The notes: generated by a model not told the origin, from the letters alone. Counted from the first letter of the stretch, positions 34,904 through 48,458 are shown. The stretch: 64,000 nucleotides of DNA from Colletes latitarsis (GCF_051014445.1 NC_135143.1:4960001-5024000); one strand, 5' to 3'. Made by a program: numbers and translations.

Positions 34904-35636
34904 CACTAGATTTACGGACTGAGCCAATTTGACTCATTTAGAATTTTGTTGCTAATAATAACATATGTTGGTTTTTAATTCCGTAATGAATTATACATAA
35001 ATATGAATTCCTCCTCTCGACTTACCCCCTCATTTCGTATTATCGAATGTGGTATACCTATTTTTACGGTTGTAAGTCAATTTGACTCACAAAATGATTT
35101 AACAGTTAATTGCTTTGCAAATGAAATTTCTGGCTTACATAAAGAATCAGAATTCTAACACCAATTACGCGTAAACATTCATGTTCAAACTTGTCAATTT
35201 ATTAGTTAGCTGGGATCAAAAAATGTCTTATTTACCCACCTTTTTCATCATTTCGTTTTATACATCACGTGTGATCAGAGCGTTTTTAGTGAAATAATAT
35301 AATTTTATGAAATCAATTTTTTGTCAAATAATTTGGTCCACAAAGTTAATTTCGATATTTATTTGTAAAAGGTATTTCAATTGATATTTATTTTACATCT
35401 AATTACGTAGGGTTGCCATCGTTGGAAACAATCAGAAAAAATTTCTTTTGCTAAATGTATTTTAAAAACACAGTGTATACGTAAAAAATGTTTTCAATGA
35501 AATTTTTAATAATAAATCTTTCATTTAAATTGAATTAGAACTATTTTTTTTGCAAACAACTTGAATTTTGTTGTATGAGTCAAATTAGCTCATTCCAGTA
35601 AAAATAGGTATATAATCAACATCCGTAAATCTAGTG
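34904..35636. mobile_element. PiggyBac-type MITE (733 bp, TTAA target site)
   Basis: TTAA at 34900-34903 is followed by CACTAGATTTACGGA. The right end is TCCGTAAATCTAGTG followed by TTAA at 35637-35640. The perfect 15-bp terminal repeats and TTAA duplication are the piggyBac hallmark. Inner inverted blocks (TTTGACTCA and TGAGTCAAATTAG, with TACCTATTTTTAC / GTAAAAATAGGTATA) also occur. There is no ORF, so it is non-autonomous. Confidence 0.92.
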
Positions 35637-35640
35637 TTAA

Positions 35641-38600
35641 AAATGATATAATTTTTTAGTACAAACTAAGTTGCAATTTTACTTGTATAGATTATAAACG
35701 TGACTGAGCAAATATGGTTAGTATTTTACGGTTTATTTCTATGATTCGAGCTCGATCTCGTTCGAGAAACGCTCGTATGGATCGTGAATTTCTCTTGTAA
35801 GTGTCACAGACCAGGAGTCTAGCTCGTTATGCCGGCTGAATGGGTTAACCGGCAGTGAACGGTTCACCTGAGTATACAAAGTGATAGGAGTTTAGTGAGA
35901 TCTGGGGTGTCGGGGTGGGATCGGAGGGAAGACGAGATTCGGGGTCCGTAGGTGCTACTCTCATATAACGATAGCCTGGATATGCTATATCGTAGGCTTG
36001 CTGCAACCGATCACGTACCGTGCGTGTCGAAACTTGTCAACGTGCTTCGCTATCGCTAGCGCCGCCGCTCTGTCTCGTCGCCCAGTCACAGCGACGACAT
36101 TTCGTTTAATGGAAGTTGTTGCTGCTCCCCGGGGATATCGTAAGACGTCGATATCGAGCCGAAGTTCCGATAACTTTCGTCGTCAGTGAAATTTGACGAG
36201 GCTACGCACGAATCGGGAAACACGAGATCGTTGACGTTTTTGCTGTTCCTTCGTTTAAAACTTCCTAGAACAGCTTAGAAAATATTTGGTCATTTTATAA
36301 GTCTGCGTTATCTAAATGCGCGAACTTTTAGCTCCCGGCAAGCACACTTAAACACAGAGTTTTACCAGAACAAATTATGAGACGTCCATCGATGTTTTAT
36401 AATTAGTCGCTCGCCAGTAGTCGAAGCAAACTCGTGCAAGAATACTTTCCAGTTAAAAAGAAACTTAATGGAAATTGATAAGAAGCATACTTTGTGTTTT
36501 GAATACGGTAGACGAGAATGTAGGATAGATTTATGTTTTGAAAACTAAGACACAGACATAATAACTAATTAAAACTCGTGGTTTTTGTTCCTTTGCACTA
36601 ATGAGTTATCAATCGAGAAGTTGACGTAATATGTGCTTTATTCGGATATTATAACACTATAAAATTAATCGTTACACATTACTAGATATAATAAATAAAA
36701 ACGATAGTGTCTTAGGCACATTGGAATTGATATTAGAGGAGATTTTGAAAATAACTTGACTAATTTGTGTGAAAGAAATACTGATAAATGAAGTTAGAGA
36801 GTAATGTAATTAGTTAATAGAGATTTATGAAATAGTTTGATACATGGGATAGTTTAGTAGAAATAGGACACTTTAAAATCTTCAATTGCTGTCAAAATTA
36901 GTTCGAATTTAAGGGAGACATGATATGACGGCAACAGAGATTCTCTCTGGATAAAAATGAATTGTATCCTTGCAATCATAGTTTAAACGTGCATTAAACA
37001 TCTTTTTTTTATTATTATTTGATATCTCTTCCAATTCTATAATAATATAACATTGAAAATACAGTGAAAGTATATACTTGAAGATAAAAGATCAAGATTG
37101 TAATATAAAATGAATTCTCAAAGAAAGATATAAATTCATTTATATAATGAAATTCTTGATTGTTAAATTAAATCAAATAGTCCTTATGAAAGCATCTAAA
37201 TTATCTATCTTAATACGTAGTAATAATAAAAGCTTTAAATTCTATTGTACGTACAAGTTTCGTGAACCATTTAAAAAATCAATCTTTTAAATCATTATTG
37301 TTATTAATTATTTTTCTATATGCAAATTATCTATATGAAACTGTAAATATTCAATGTAAGAGAAAAGGAGAAATATAAAATAACTAGTAATCTCTATCGT
37401 TTTAAATACAGTGACTAGTTTCTTATGGCAAAATTTAATAAAATAATCAATTTTAAGAATAAAAGTATAAATACAGTACTTTTTAATATTCGATAATATA
37501 AATCGTATATAAATCGTGCCCACATAATAGTTCAAAAATTTTTGTTTATTTCAAAGTTGACTATCTCTCACACTATTAATTTTATAATATATAAAATCTC
37601 ATACTTCTATTCTCAGAATTCATTACTGTAGCAAGTTTTGTCATATGAAACTAATTATTCTGTTTAAAAAAATGTGGTTCACTTCCAAATCTTCTCTATG
37701 TCGTCACCTATAAAAAGGTATTGTTACTATATTAGTTGCCACTCAAAACCATACACTTTTTGTTGGCAATTCCGTGTTTAATGAACCACCATGATGAAAC
37801 GTAAAATTTAATTTTAACGTACATACATGGCATTTTTATGAGATCAATAAAAAGAAATTTATATAATGTATAACTTAAAGAATTTAACAGATGATGTTGA
37901 AAAATATAAGAAACCATTCTGGGAAGCAAAATTTTTAACGACTTATATATATTTAAACTTGAGATTGAATTTGTGTAAGTAAACTGGATTGATTTCTATG
38001 AAAAAGATATCGATAAATGAATTTAATCAGTGTTATGCATAATTCAATACAGTAATGAATTTTAAGAATAATAGTATCATTCTCGTCTCATTATTCGCTC
38101 ATAAATTTAATTTGTCAAATCATGGAGGGAGCAAAGAAAAATACACATCATTTTTATAATAATAACAGTAAAGTGTACTTATCCTAAAACCAATATAATC
38201 CGAGATATAGAGCTACAGAAAATCGTACAAGAAGATGACCACTCTGTGAGTGATTAATATTTAATGTGTCCCAATTCATATTTTCCTCGAATACAATTTT
38301 CTTAAACAAAAACTAAGCAGACTTATAAAATGATTTGATACGATAGTAGAATCGTGAAATTGTGAATTTTTACCATGCGGTCGTTGAAAAAATTTCAATT
38401 ACGGCCGTGTTTTTATTTAGTGGAAGCAGAATTTAACGTAAATGTTTCGAAAGAGGCAGCAGCAATTTCTTCGCGTTAGACATCGTGCATTTTCGCTACT
38501 CATCGGACGGAAGTTCGGGAAGACGACCGAAACTTAGCTTCAGCCTTCCGAAACTTTCCGTGAAGCAGCTCCTATCCCCGAGTCGTTATCGTCATTCCTC

Positions 38601-39480
38601 TTTTATTACAAGTGACGTTTAGTTGTTGTAGTTACGTGTTGATACGTTAGAAGAATGATTATCATACACGTAGAACACGCGAGATGCATGGAACGCGGTG
38701 AAACGTAGAAGCTTGGAATATTGTATTATTCGGTTATCAACTTTCTTTTAATGTATTTAGATGAAGTAGATAAGCAGTAGTGTAGTTCGTATATTAAGAG
38801 TAACATTGTCCTCAACATTTTTTAGACATGAAAATATATTCGTCTTAGATTGAGATAATTCTAAAGTAGAAATGGACAACAATTGAAAGAAAAATTATAT
38901 ACAGTTAGAGTGGTTCTTACTTAAAGAGGTTAAAACATTTTATGAAGTTTTTTTTTATTCGTACTCCAAACTTATAATACTTGGTAAGAAACTAATTGCT
39001 ACCAAACTTTCGAATGAATCGATGAAGAATAAAGTTTTAAAATTTTAGTGATTTCGCTTTACTCGAACGTATTAACAAATACAGTGATCTCTCAATAAAT
39101 ATAGAAACCTTGGGGCCGATCTTTGCATTAATGGTAGGTATACGAGATACGAAATTCTATACTGTCAGCACTTCGGCGTAGAAAATAAATGAAAGGGGCA
39201 GTTGTCTAAATTTGAAAGCTACCTCATTGCGTATAATATTGTAGGATTTGCAAGAAAACAACTATTAACCTTAATATGAATGTATTTCAAATACTCTCCT
39301 CGCGATGTTTTTTCTGCAACTGCTGCTTGACTTAAACTAAACTCTCGTCCAAAAGAACACGCACGCATCCACCAGAAAACATAAACCATTCACGCATCTA
39401 CGCAGAACACTGCCCTAGGATTCACTCTAACGTAAACACTTGTCATTCACACCCTAGCACGGCTCACTCTTATCACTCTT
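35641..39480 (+). other. Intron before the GC-rich island
   Basis: Mostly AT-rich. GC-richer stretches at about 35740-36250 and 38390-38720 have short ORFs without a recognisable domain. No transposon ends are seen. They may be conserved non-coding elements or remnants of old insertions. Confidence 0.45.
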
Positions 39481-39935
39481 ACTCTACTCCCTCTTTTTGT
39501 ACGTGGAGAAATCCTCATGAACACTCACGGACCCGGCGGGTCCAGCGGGTAGTGCCTCTTATCGGCTAAAACCCCACGATGACCATCCTCAGGCGCCTGG
39601 CGGGGGACCGGTAACTCTACTGAGACATCACAGAGTCCCCCGCCGCGTCGTGTCTTTTCAGGCCCCTCCCGGTGGGAGGCACACCTCCCGCATTCCCCTT
39701 CAACCACAAGCACCTGGATCACCAGCGCCCGCTCGGGACTCACCCGCGGCCAACTGGGCAACCTACGGCCTTAAGTATAACCCGCGACAAACAACCCCTG
39801 TCCCCAGCCCACTCACACACATATTCATACCAGTGTTTGGTCCGCGGGACCTTTCGCTCTGACCTTCGAGATACCATGCGAGGATCCCGCCAACTTTCTT
39901 AGATTGATGACCTCATCCCCGCATGGTCCACGTAG
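39481..39935 (+). repeat. GC-rich repeat island (probable LINE untranslated fragment)
   Basis: This is abruptly GC-rich in AT-rich intron. It includes GACCCGGCGGGTCCAGCGGG, CAGGCGCCTGGCGGGGGACC and CCATGCGAGGATCCCGCC...CATCCCCGCATGG. The last block recurs, as reverse complement, at about 62155-62208 inside a foldback element. The base composition and the lack of a sensible ORF suggest a non-LTR retrotransposon fragment. That family call is a guess. ORFs at 39525-39902 look spurious. Confidence 0.55.
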
Positions 39936-40346
39936 TCACCCAAGATGCACCCAAATGCAGTTCGCGCAACATATTTAACAAATCATTCGTTTCCATTTAT
40001 TCATGTACAGATATATACCATTCACACACTTATTCCGTAATAATGCCCTACAATATTGATTCAATTACTTTTATTAATATTTGACACTTTTACTACCGTA
40101 TTTTCATTCAATTAAAATAAGACTAAACGTGACATAATTTGGATAATATTACACTAGTGTTCTCTTATATAACATTGTGTCAGGATCGTGCTATGCCATA
40201 TATCCGGAGAAGTGAAAAGAAAAGATAATATACATAGATAACTTAACAAAGATGGATAATTTTGAGGCTCATCTCGAGCGAGCAGTTCTGGAAAATGGTA
40301 AGGATAACGCAATGCCATATAAATTGACACCACTACTGCACTTATA

Positions 40347-40813
40347 CAGAATGTCCCAGGTGTGGATTAGGTTCAAACTTTGTCAGTATATTCTATGTTA
40401 CTAAATAAGACAAAAATTTTTATAAACATAGAATATTTAAAGCTTTATTAAAAAGTTATAACACAAAAAATAAATAATGCGTTAAATAATGTGAAATAGA
40501 ATAGAAAGGAAATTTACACATTTATAAATTCGATCTTTGATCGCTGCCAATCATATATTACGAACGATAGACATTTTGAAATAGAGTATTAATTAATTCT
40601 AGAAGTAATGATGACAGGTAGTAAATACATTAATCTATTTGAGCCGATGCTCGCAGTAACGACAAATCGATTATTATTCCACTTGTATTTCCGTATTTGT
40701 GTTATAATTTTTTAGTAAAGCTTTAAATGACCTATATTTATGAACATGTTTTTCTTATTCTGTGCCATATGATGTTCTGACAAAGTTTGAGCATTAAAAC
40801 CTGAAACACTCTG
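40347..40813. mobile_element. TIR MITE (467 bp, CAG...CTG, TA target)
   Basis: The left end CAGAATGTCCCAGGTGTGG and right end CTGAAACACTCTG are flanked by TA. Inverted arms of about 120 bp share CAAACTTTGTCAG, AATAAGA.AAAA and TTTAAAGCTTTA.TAAAAA.TTATAACAC. It has no ORF. Its inner blocks resemble those of the element at 42482-42857. Confidence 0.82.
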
Positions 40814-41452
40814 TATAGCTGTATATTCTCTATTGTATATTATAAGTGATAAGAATTTACCATATATCATTTATTAAAGAAGTAAATATAATCCAAATTA
40901 TGTCGTGTTTAGTCTCATTTTATTCAAAAAATCCCACAAATAAGAAATAATCAAATTTTCCTATATAGAAAAAGTATTTTAATCTGACTTCAACAACTGT
41001 AGTACCTTGAGTATGTATATTGTTGAAAATCATATACAAGTGCTACTATTATACTAAGAAATTCTACATTTATATAAATAGTTGTTAATAATTCAATAAT
41101 AGTTATTATGTCCGAAATTCATGTGAAATCACAGAAATTTCAAAATTTTAACTCAAATAAATCTTTTTCCGTTGTTCGGATATTTTAATATTTGGTAAAA
41201 ATTATTTTTTTACCAAGTGTAATAATAATTTCAGGGACAGTGTAACAAAAATCAAAAATTGGAAAATAAAGACCATCCTGTTATCTTATATATTTGCGAT
41301 GCATCGAATTCTGTTAGATTTACCTTTGAAAAGTTGATTTAGACTTCCAACGAGTGCAACGTACGCTGGTTCTACATTCATTTCGATGAAACGCATTTTC
41401 AATTTTTGATCGTTGCGGAAATTTCTCTGCACCCTTTGAATTCTTATCGCAG

Positions 41453-41651
41453 GGCCGTGTCAACTCGCATCGTGGCTGGGATGTGGTGGTTCTTCACTTT
41501 GATCATGATTTCATCGTACACTGCCAACTTGGCCGCGTTCCTTACCGTGGAAAGGATGGATTCGCCGATCGAGGGAGCCGAGGATCTTGCAAAGCAGACG
41601 AAAATCAAATACGGAGCTCTCAAAGGAGGCAGCACCGCAGCCTTTTTCAGG
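41453..41651 (+). CDS. Receptor exon E: M3 and start of S2
   Basis: The first base completes Lys (AA|G). The exon then reads AVSTRIVAGMWWFFTLIM, ISSYTANLAAFLTVERM and continues through DSPIEGAEDLAKQTKIKYG to GGSTAAFFR. It carries the M3 gating helix with the SYTANLAAF motif, the most conserved stretch of the family. It also carries the S2 residues Ser-Thr (GGST) that correspond to the agonist-contacting pair in kainate receptors. The acceptor is TTATCGCAG ending at 41452 and the donor is GTAAGA from 41652. The length is 199 nt, leaving in phase 0. Confidence 0.96.
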
Positions 41652-42109
41652 GTAAGATCGCATGAATATCTTATGAATTCTGCACAAACATTGGCGTAAT
41701 CGCTTTATAGAGTTTCATATGCTACCTTCAAAGTAGTATAAATTACGCATCGATGAAAGCCAAATAGTAGCATAGTACAGTAAACCATTTGTGGAGTAAA
41801 TAAAATATAATATAACAAAATAGTTGCGATTTCTTGACACCAATGTCTGACTAATAATACTATTATAAAATTTCGTCGATGTTCCAAAATTTTAAAAATT
41901 GCACAAGGTTACAAGTTTTTAAGCCAATAAGAGGAGTTGAAAGTTGTACTCCTTTTGATTGTAAAAGCAATTCAAAATGAATACTTATTTTAGACATCTC
42001 TTCAGAACAACAAATAATATCGAAATTGAACAATATGAGAATAAACATAAATTGGGAAATAAAAAATCACTTTTTCTCATTCTGATTTATTAATTATACT
42101 CTCTAGTAA
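41652..42109 (+). other. Intron after exon E
   Basis: AT-rich with no recognisable feature; the short ORFs are not convincing. Confidence 0.5.
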
Positions 42110-42159
42110 TTTCAAATTGTGTATATAGATATAACAATAACTATATACACAATTTGAAA
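42110..42159. repeat. Perfect 19-bp hairpin
   Basis: TTTCAAATTGTGTATATAG (42110-42128) and its exact reverse complement (42141-42159) are separated by 12 bp. It is probably the core of a tiny inverted-repeat element. Confidence 0.8.
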
Positions 42160-42199
42160 CTATTTGAAATATAATATTGGTTTAACCAATGTAAGAAAG

Positions 42200-42478
42200 T
42201 TTATTTTACTATCACATTTGACCTTGCATGACCTTCAAGGATAGCTTGATGAAGTCTACTCAACACCCGCTATCACATCGCAATAAAAAAAATATAGCAT
42301 TCCATTTAAAAAAATGAAGATGACTTTGAAATCTCCTCTATGCCTTCACCCACACGAAAAATGTTTCTATCACAATGTGCCCCCCTCTGTACCGTGCAAG
42401 TTTTGTATGTAACATTTTTTCATATTATTACAAATAACGGAGATATTCAAGGTGGACATAGGTATCGCTCCACCTTGT
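42200..42478 (+). repeat. Degenerate terminal arm of the 14478-type transposon
   Basis: It aligns in order with the right arm of the element at 14478-16303. Shared parts are GACCTT.AATGACCTT-like blocks, CCATTTAAAAAAATG.A.ATGA, CCTTC.CC..C, ACCGTGCAA and a final GGAGATATTCAAGGTG. Identity is low, so this is an older or related family member with no transposase. Confidence 0.55.
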
Positions 42479-42481
42479 ACA

Positions 42482-42857
42482 CAGGGTGTATAAGCAAAAA
42501 TAAGAAAAAAATATATGAACATATTCCCTTAAATAATAAGCATATGAATTGGCATTTCGTCAACACAACGTAAGAACGTATTATGAATATCTATTTGTGT
42601 TTACATAAACTGTTATGTTTACTTGCTGAAGTAGTTGATATCGTTATTGATTTCTGCTGAGCTAATAATGTTTAGTACACTGTACGCTGTGCGATTAAGA
42701 TGCCGCGATAATTAACTTCATTTCGTTTATTTTATGTTATTAGTTATAACTTCTTAATAAAACATTTAAGAGCATATGTTTATATGTCATTTTTGTCTTA
42801 CTTTTGCTTGTAGAATATGTTGGCAAAGTTATACAAAAAAAAAACTGGGACACCCTG
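42482..42857. mobile_element. Small TIR MITE (376 bp)
   Basis: It runs from CAGGGTGTATAAGCAAAAAT to GGGACACCCTG, followed by TA. Inverted blocks AGCAAAAATAAGAAAAA and ATATGAACATATTCCCTTAAAT recur in reverse at the right end. The left arm has lost the CCCAGTTTTT block. Confidence 0.7.
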
Positions 42858-42889
42858 TATACTATACTAATTGTTTGTGAAGCACGCTA

Positions 42890-43950
42890 CAGTAGAGTTC
42901 CGATTATCCGGCACCCGGCTAATAGGAATGTCCGAATAACTGACATATTTACTCCGACTATTCTTCGGTAAATGTTGTTCAACGCGCACAGTTAAACATA
43001 ATTCGAAATATGAATTATATTATATATGCGCTTCAAGCGGTAAATTAATAGCGCTTGAATATTTGGGGTGGTGCAATAATGGATAACAGTTAAACTTCTA
43101 TCGAATTTAATAATCTATCTAAATAAGCACAGTATGGTTTAAACTTGATTTAATCTAACCTTGATTTTAACTTGTATGTTTTACTTGTTGTTTGTATTCT
43201 TATGTTTCCCGTCAGAAATTCTACCCTTAAATACTTATCGGTCTAGAGGTCTGGCGAGGATGAGTCACGCGGATTGGTTGTCGTTCACATTTTTAAATTT
43301 GTCAGGGAAGGCGGTCATTTTCCCTGATTGGAGGAATATTTTGGTAGAAAAATTTAACCGAGTGACCGCTCCAAGCCATCGGTCACCCTCAGGTACTGAG
43401 GGTACCATCGAGTGACGTCAGGGAAATTCCGCGTGCCTCGACCGTAGCAGGTAGTAAGTTTATGAAGCGCCTTGACCTTACTAAGTCATGCAAGACGAAA
43501 TAAAACTGAAAAATGTTTAAGCTTAAAATAAAGCATCATATTGCTGATTGTAAAACGTCGCAGAAGGCAACCGATGGTCGATGGCTTCATAAGCGTATTG
43601 TTGCTACGAGTCAATTCAGGGTTTCTTTAGACCCTTTTTTAGGCGTACATGGGTCGCGCACATGTAACAAATATTATGAATTATATTTCACCCAAATGAA
43701 GAAGTCACAGCTGCATGCATCCAGTAGTGATGTTAATACTAAACAGTTGACAAATAAGGCGAAGTTTAACTGTTTGATTTCAATGTAACTGTAGCTTTAT
43801 TCCTGTGCTATGTATAGTCAGTCTGAATTCCGATTTAAGAGAGTCCATTGCATTTTGTAATTCCGTAATTTGTAAGTCCAATTATCCGGTATATTTAATT
43901 TTTCGGCATTATCCCAGCCTCGAGTATGCCGGGTAATCGGAATTCTACTG
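42890..43950 (+). mobile_element. Pogo/Tigger-like element (1061 bp), no intact transposase
   Basis: The ends CAGTAGAGTTCCGATTATCC and GGGTAATCGGAATTCTACTG, flanked by TA, are typical of pogo/Tigger termini. Inner inverted sequence includes CCGGCA / TGCCGG. ORFs at 43161-43415 and 43513-43788 have no domain I can recognise and no DDE motif, so this is an internally deleted or foreign-filled copy. Confidence 0.78.
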
Positions 43951-45959
43951 TATTGACCTTAAAAATGTAGATAGTAGTATGCAAGTACGATCAGTCAGAG
44001 CCACGCTGGATTATAGAGGGTTAAATAATTTTTTTCAATAACTTCTACTGTTTTTATCCAATTTATATGAGATGTTAGTTAATTGCACTGTTCGTTCATA
44101 TGAAAAATGTAGACCTCCCAATTTACATAAATATTAATAACTGTAAAACAGATTATGATGCTTTAAATGAATGAAAAGTTTTTCGTAACTAAATATTAAA
44201 TTTATAAATATTTAAAATTAAAAAGAATCGATAATTTATCTAAGAAAACTCCGTCATGCAAACTTTAGTCCTTCGTTATGCTTGGCTACTAGTATAACGC
44301 AAGCTCTCTGATCACAATTCGAGGTGATGGTGCAAAAACGTCCGAAACGCGAACAAAATATAAAAGCGTAATTTTATTTGTATGAAAATTAGTATATTTG
44401 GGTTTTTGAAGTTGCTGATTCTGAATTTGAAACCAGATCAAAGATTCAATTAACCGTTCATTAATAAATAAATGATTTTATTCATAAAATAGTAAAGTTT
44501 TGAATATGCTATTAGCATATTAACATCTAATCAAACATAAATTATATTAAAAATTCAATTGTTTTTATTGTATCTTTATGGAATTACCAGAAATAGGTAA
44601 AAGGTATGTTTATATATGTATATATAATAGATATAGTTTTAATTTCTATGTATTAAAAATGACAGGAGTATATATTAAAAATATATAAAAATATAATAAA
44701 AAATAGAACTAGGGTAAGTGTTTCTATTATTGCCTCTTATCGTACAACATAATTTAATTAGTTGAAGATTTTATAGTTAAAGAAATCGTACAATTTAGAA
44801 CATAATATTGTTAATAAAAGTTCTACGAACGTTTGAAAACAAACTTTTAATTGGCGATTGAAAAACTCTATCGTGATAACTAATAATATTGCAATATTAT
44901 TGGAAAGAATGATAATATATTAATGGTATACAATGCATTTCCTTGTTTGTTAAGTTCAGAGTAATCTTTGGTGGCATCAATTTTCAGAAAATACATGAAA
45001 ACATATAATCATTTATTAAGGGAAGCATTTTATCTAAATGCATGGATCAAATCAGGACTACGAGGATACGTTTCTTATTGGATATAAAATACATTTTTCT
45101 TTGTTTTGTACAAACATGTACAAGATTTTCTTGTTAAATACTATTATAGACATATTCAGAAACACATTTTATGTGAAACTAACATGCGATCTTGTGTAAC
45201 ATTTTTCGTCGAAATGATTTTTCTTTTTACAATTGTTTAAAAAAAAAAAACGCTATTATCTTATCATCTAATCATAGAAGTATCATTTTCACTAAAAAAA
45301 AATGTTTAAAAATGTAAAAATTAACGAAAATATCAACAAATTTTCTTGATACTTTAGACCATTTGAATCAATAAAAATTTAACTAAAACTATGATTCAAC
45401 ATTTTATTATAGTTTGAAGTATTATCAAATGATATTAGACTCATATAAGCAGTTTTCGTTCCTTAAAAAAATTCGATTGGGCTGCATTTTGTCCGAGTTT
45501 AGGACGTTTTTGCGCACTGTACGACGTCACGTGGATAAAAACAGATCAATTAAAATAATCATCGACAACTTTGAAATCCGTGAACGAATAAAACTTGTTC
45601 GTACCATCAAAAAGCGAGCGGAACATTTAACTAGCTTACGCTAAGTGGGATATACTGTACACGTGCACGTGCAGTGAGCCACGTGCAAAGGGTTAATCTT
45701 TGAGGATCAGCGTTCAAAGCGAAAACAAAAAGACCTTTAACAGCTTCTCGCGGACAAATTTGATCGATCCGTCTGCGTAAACAAGACAAAAATAAAATTG
45801 TCAAGCACGGTAGTGTTCGTTGATCGCCTCGAAGGCAGCTTGGGATTTCCATGAAACCGCAGACGAGGGGCATTGCGTAATAGGCCTCCTTGAAGGTTAA
45901 CCAATTTCAATCAACGTTCCATTGTTTAACGGCACCATGAAATTCCTCGCGTGATCTAG
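43951..45959 (+). other. Intron before exon F
   Basis: Very AT-rich, with TATATA runs near 44610-44700. A GC-richer stretch at about 45640-45900 precedes exon F. No gene or transposon ends are supported. Confidence 0.5.
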
Positions 45960-46191
45960 GATTCCAATTTCTCGACGTACCAGCGCATGTGGTCCTTCAT
46001 GGATTCGGCAAAGCCGACGGTATTTACAACCAGCAACGTCGAGGGCGTGGAGCGAGTGATCAAGGGTAAAGGCAGCTACGCGTTCCTAATGGAATCCACT
46101 TCTATCGAATACGTAATCGAGAGGAACTGCGACCTGACTCAAGTTGGCGGTCTCTTGGACTCGAAAGGATATGGCATCGCCATGCCACCAA
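45960..46191 (+). CDS. Receptor exon F: S2 core
   Basis: This encodes DSNFSTYQRMWSFMDS, then EGVERVIKGKGSYAFLMEST and SIEYVIERNCDLTQVGG to GYGIAMPP. The Glu in FLMEST is the S2 acidic residue that binds the agonist amino group in the family. The acceptor is GATCTAG ending at 45959 with a rather poor pyrimidine tract. The donor GTAAGT starts at 46192 and the exon leaves in phase 1. The exon is 232 nt. An ORF starting at 45987 begins at an internal Met, and its end reads into the intron. Confidence 0.95.
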
Positions 46192-47428
46192 GTAAGTACT
46201 TACACATATCGAATAAACACTGGCGTTCAAAAGTTTCGGATCTCAGCCTTAGATAGCCCAATGAAAAATAGATTCAATGTAGAATGCAAAGGATCTCAGA
46301 GGAAACGTCTTTACGATCAATTTATACTTGGGGTACAAGTTCTCACCAGTTTTAAAACTTAAAGCAATATTGAAAATATACCGTGGAATTTTATGAAAAA
46401 TAATAAACCCTTTCAAGTTTGACAATATTGTCCGCTGTCTTAAGAACGCCATTATATGGTCGCTATTAGACTTCTCTGATTTCGTATTAAAATATTATTC
46501 AACGTTTTTTTTAGCACATTTACATTTTCGAATTCTTTACTCACTAAAAAGCCTGAAGATTGCGGTATAAAATCAATTCCTCATCTTCAGTTATTAAGTA
46601 TCTCTATTATATACAAACAAAAATGTCACAAGAATAAGAAATATTTGTTTCAAAAACCAGTGTGGAATCCATACCTCAACCTTTGACACAACCTCCACTA
46701 TATTTCGAGGGGTAAAGCCGAATACGGGGGTCAAATGTGCCCTCAAACCAAATTGAACGTGCGTTGTGTCATTCGATAGGTTATCGAAAGAAAACCCTAT
46801 GTGCCAATTTTTAACCTGAAATCTCGACTCTGGGGGTAGTAATAGGGTGATAAAGAAAATCATGTTTTTGTACAATTTCTCTTGTCCTATTAAGTAAAAA
46901 GATGTAAAAAAATTCAGAGACATTTCGGGTACCGAGGCACATATTTTGGAAGCTTTCCAGAGTTTTTGATTGAAGAACCAAGTAGTAAAAAATAAAAAAC
47001 CGCAAAAAATGGCGAAAAATACTGACTACGTTTGAAGAAGTTGTAGAACTACTTTTATATTTACACAGTAAACAAGTATTGTTACTACTATTATTCTCAA
47101 TTTTTTTCAGATTTTTCATTCTGGTGCGCCGCAGTGAAAAAAAAATAAAAACCGATTTTTTCCTCCTTTTCTGCATGTAGAGTAACTTACAAGTCAAATT
47201 TTTATGTATTCTTTAACATATGAGTGTTTCGTGCACTGTACAATATTTCTACACTAAACAGAATTACAGAAGAATTGAAAAAATAAAATAGAGCCAACCG
47301 TTGAGCGCAATATATCCCAAAGAATCGACAATATTTACAACGGTGCCATTGGCGCAGCAGTAAAGTGTATAAAAATAATTTTGGAACGATTTTTGCGTTG
47401 GAGTATTTTCTTATCTTATACATACATA
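46192..47428 (+). other. Intron after exon F
   Basis: Contains the dispersed repeat at 46711-46862. The rest is AT-rich. ORFs on the minus strand at 46594-47197 read through the repeat and look spurious. Confidence 0.45.
46711..46862. repeat. Dispersed repeat, copy 2 (partner at 29812-29985)
   Basis: GGGGTAAAGCCGAATACGGG through CATTCGATAGGTTATCGAAA to GGGGGTAGTAATAGGGTGAT matches the segment at 29812-29985 with scattered changes, in the same orientation. Confidence 0.7.
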
Positions 47429-48458
47429 CAGGGTGTTTGGCCACACCTGAGAACAATTTTAATGGAGTATTCTAGAAGCCAAAATAAAACGAAAATCAAG
47501 AATACTAATTTATTGATGAAGGCTTCGTTATAAAGTTATTAATGTTTAAAGTTCCGCCCGTACTGAATTTTTTTCTCGAAAATGCGCAGGATTTCGGGAG
47601 TATGTCTATTCACCAAAAATGATTGTAATTGACCCCCGCAACCGAAAATAATTTTTCCAGAACGGTTTAAAATTTTTTCTTTTCGCCAAAAAATTTAGGC
47701 ACTGTCGATTTTTCTTACAAATTCGTTTTTTATTTTTAGTAATTTTCTTTGACGCCCTATAGAAAAGTTGTCTAACACTTTTTTGTAGGTGCCCATGAGC
47801 ACTAGTTCAGAAAAAAGTTTCAATTAAATACACTCACTATTATAGAAGTTATGGTCATTTGAAAATTGGACCATTTTTATGGGGTTTTTCTCATTTTGCG
47901 GAGTCAAGGCTCAATTTTTCGAATATTTTTGGAATTTCCATACATTCTCCATCAAAATACGCGTAGTTTGCTTTTTGAAACATCAAAATCGTCCAATCCG
48001 TTCAGGAGTTATGACATTTTAAAGATTCGCATGAAATTTCAGGGAAGCCTTTGGCCTCACATTAGATTTTCGGTCACGAATTTTTTTCTCGAAAGTGCGT
48101 AGGATTTCCGGGTATGCCTAATCACCAAAAATGCTTGTAATTGACCCCTGTAACTAAATAAAATTTTTTTAGTACGATTTGAAATTTTTTAATTTCGTCT
48201 AAAAATTTCAGTACCTACTCGAATTTTTTTCTCGAAAGTGAGTTGGATTTCAGGGGTATGTGTATTTACAAAAAATGATTGTAATTGACGCTCGCACCCG
48301 AAAATAATTTTTCCAGAACGATTTGAAATTGTTGAATTTAATTGTTAATAACTTTTTAACGAAGCCTCCACCAACAAATTGATATTCTTGATTTTCGTCT
48401 TATTTTGGCCTCTAGAGTTCCCCATTAAAATTTTTCCCAGGGGTGGCCGAACACCCTG
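47429..48458 (+). mobile_element. CAGGGTG-TIR element, copy 10 (1030 bp)
   Basis: The ends are CAGGGTGTTTGGCCACACC and GGTGGCCGAACACCCTG with TA flanks. The core is in plus orientation (CCCATGAGCACTAGTTCAG near 47792). Confidence 0.9.

Noticed and set aside
39525..39902. Three overlapping proline- and arginine-rich ORFs
   Set aside because: They all lie in the GC-rich repeat island on both strands and show no domain.
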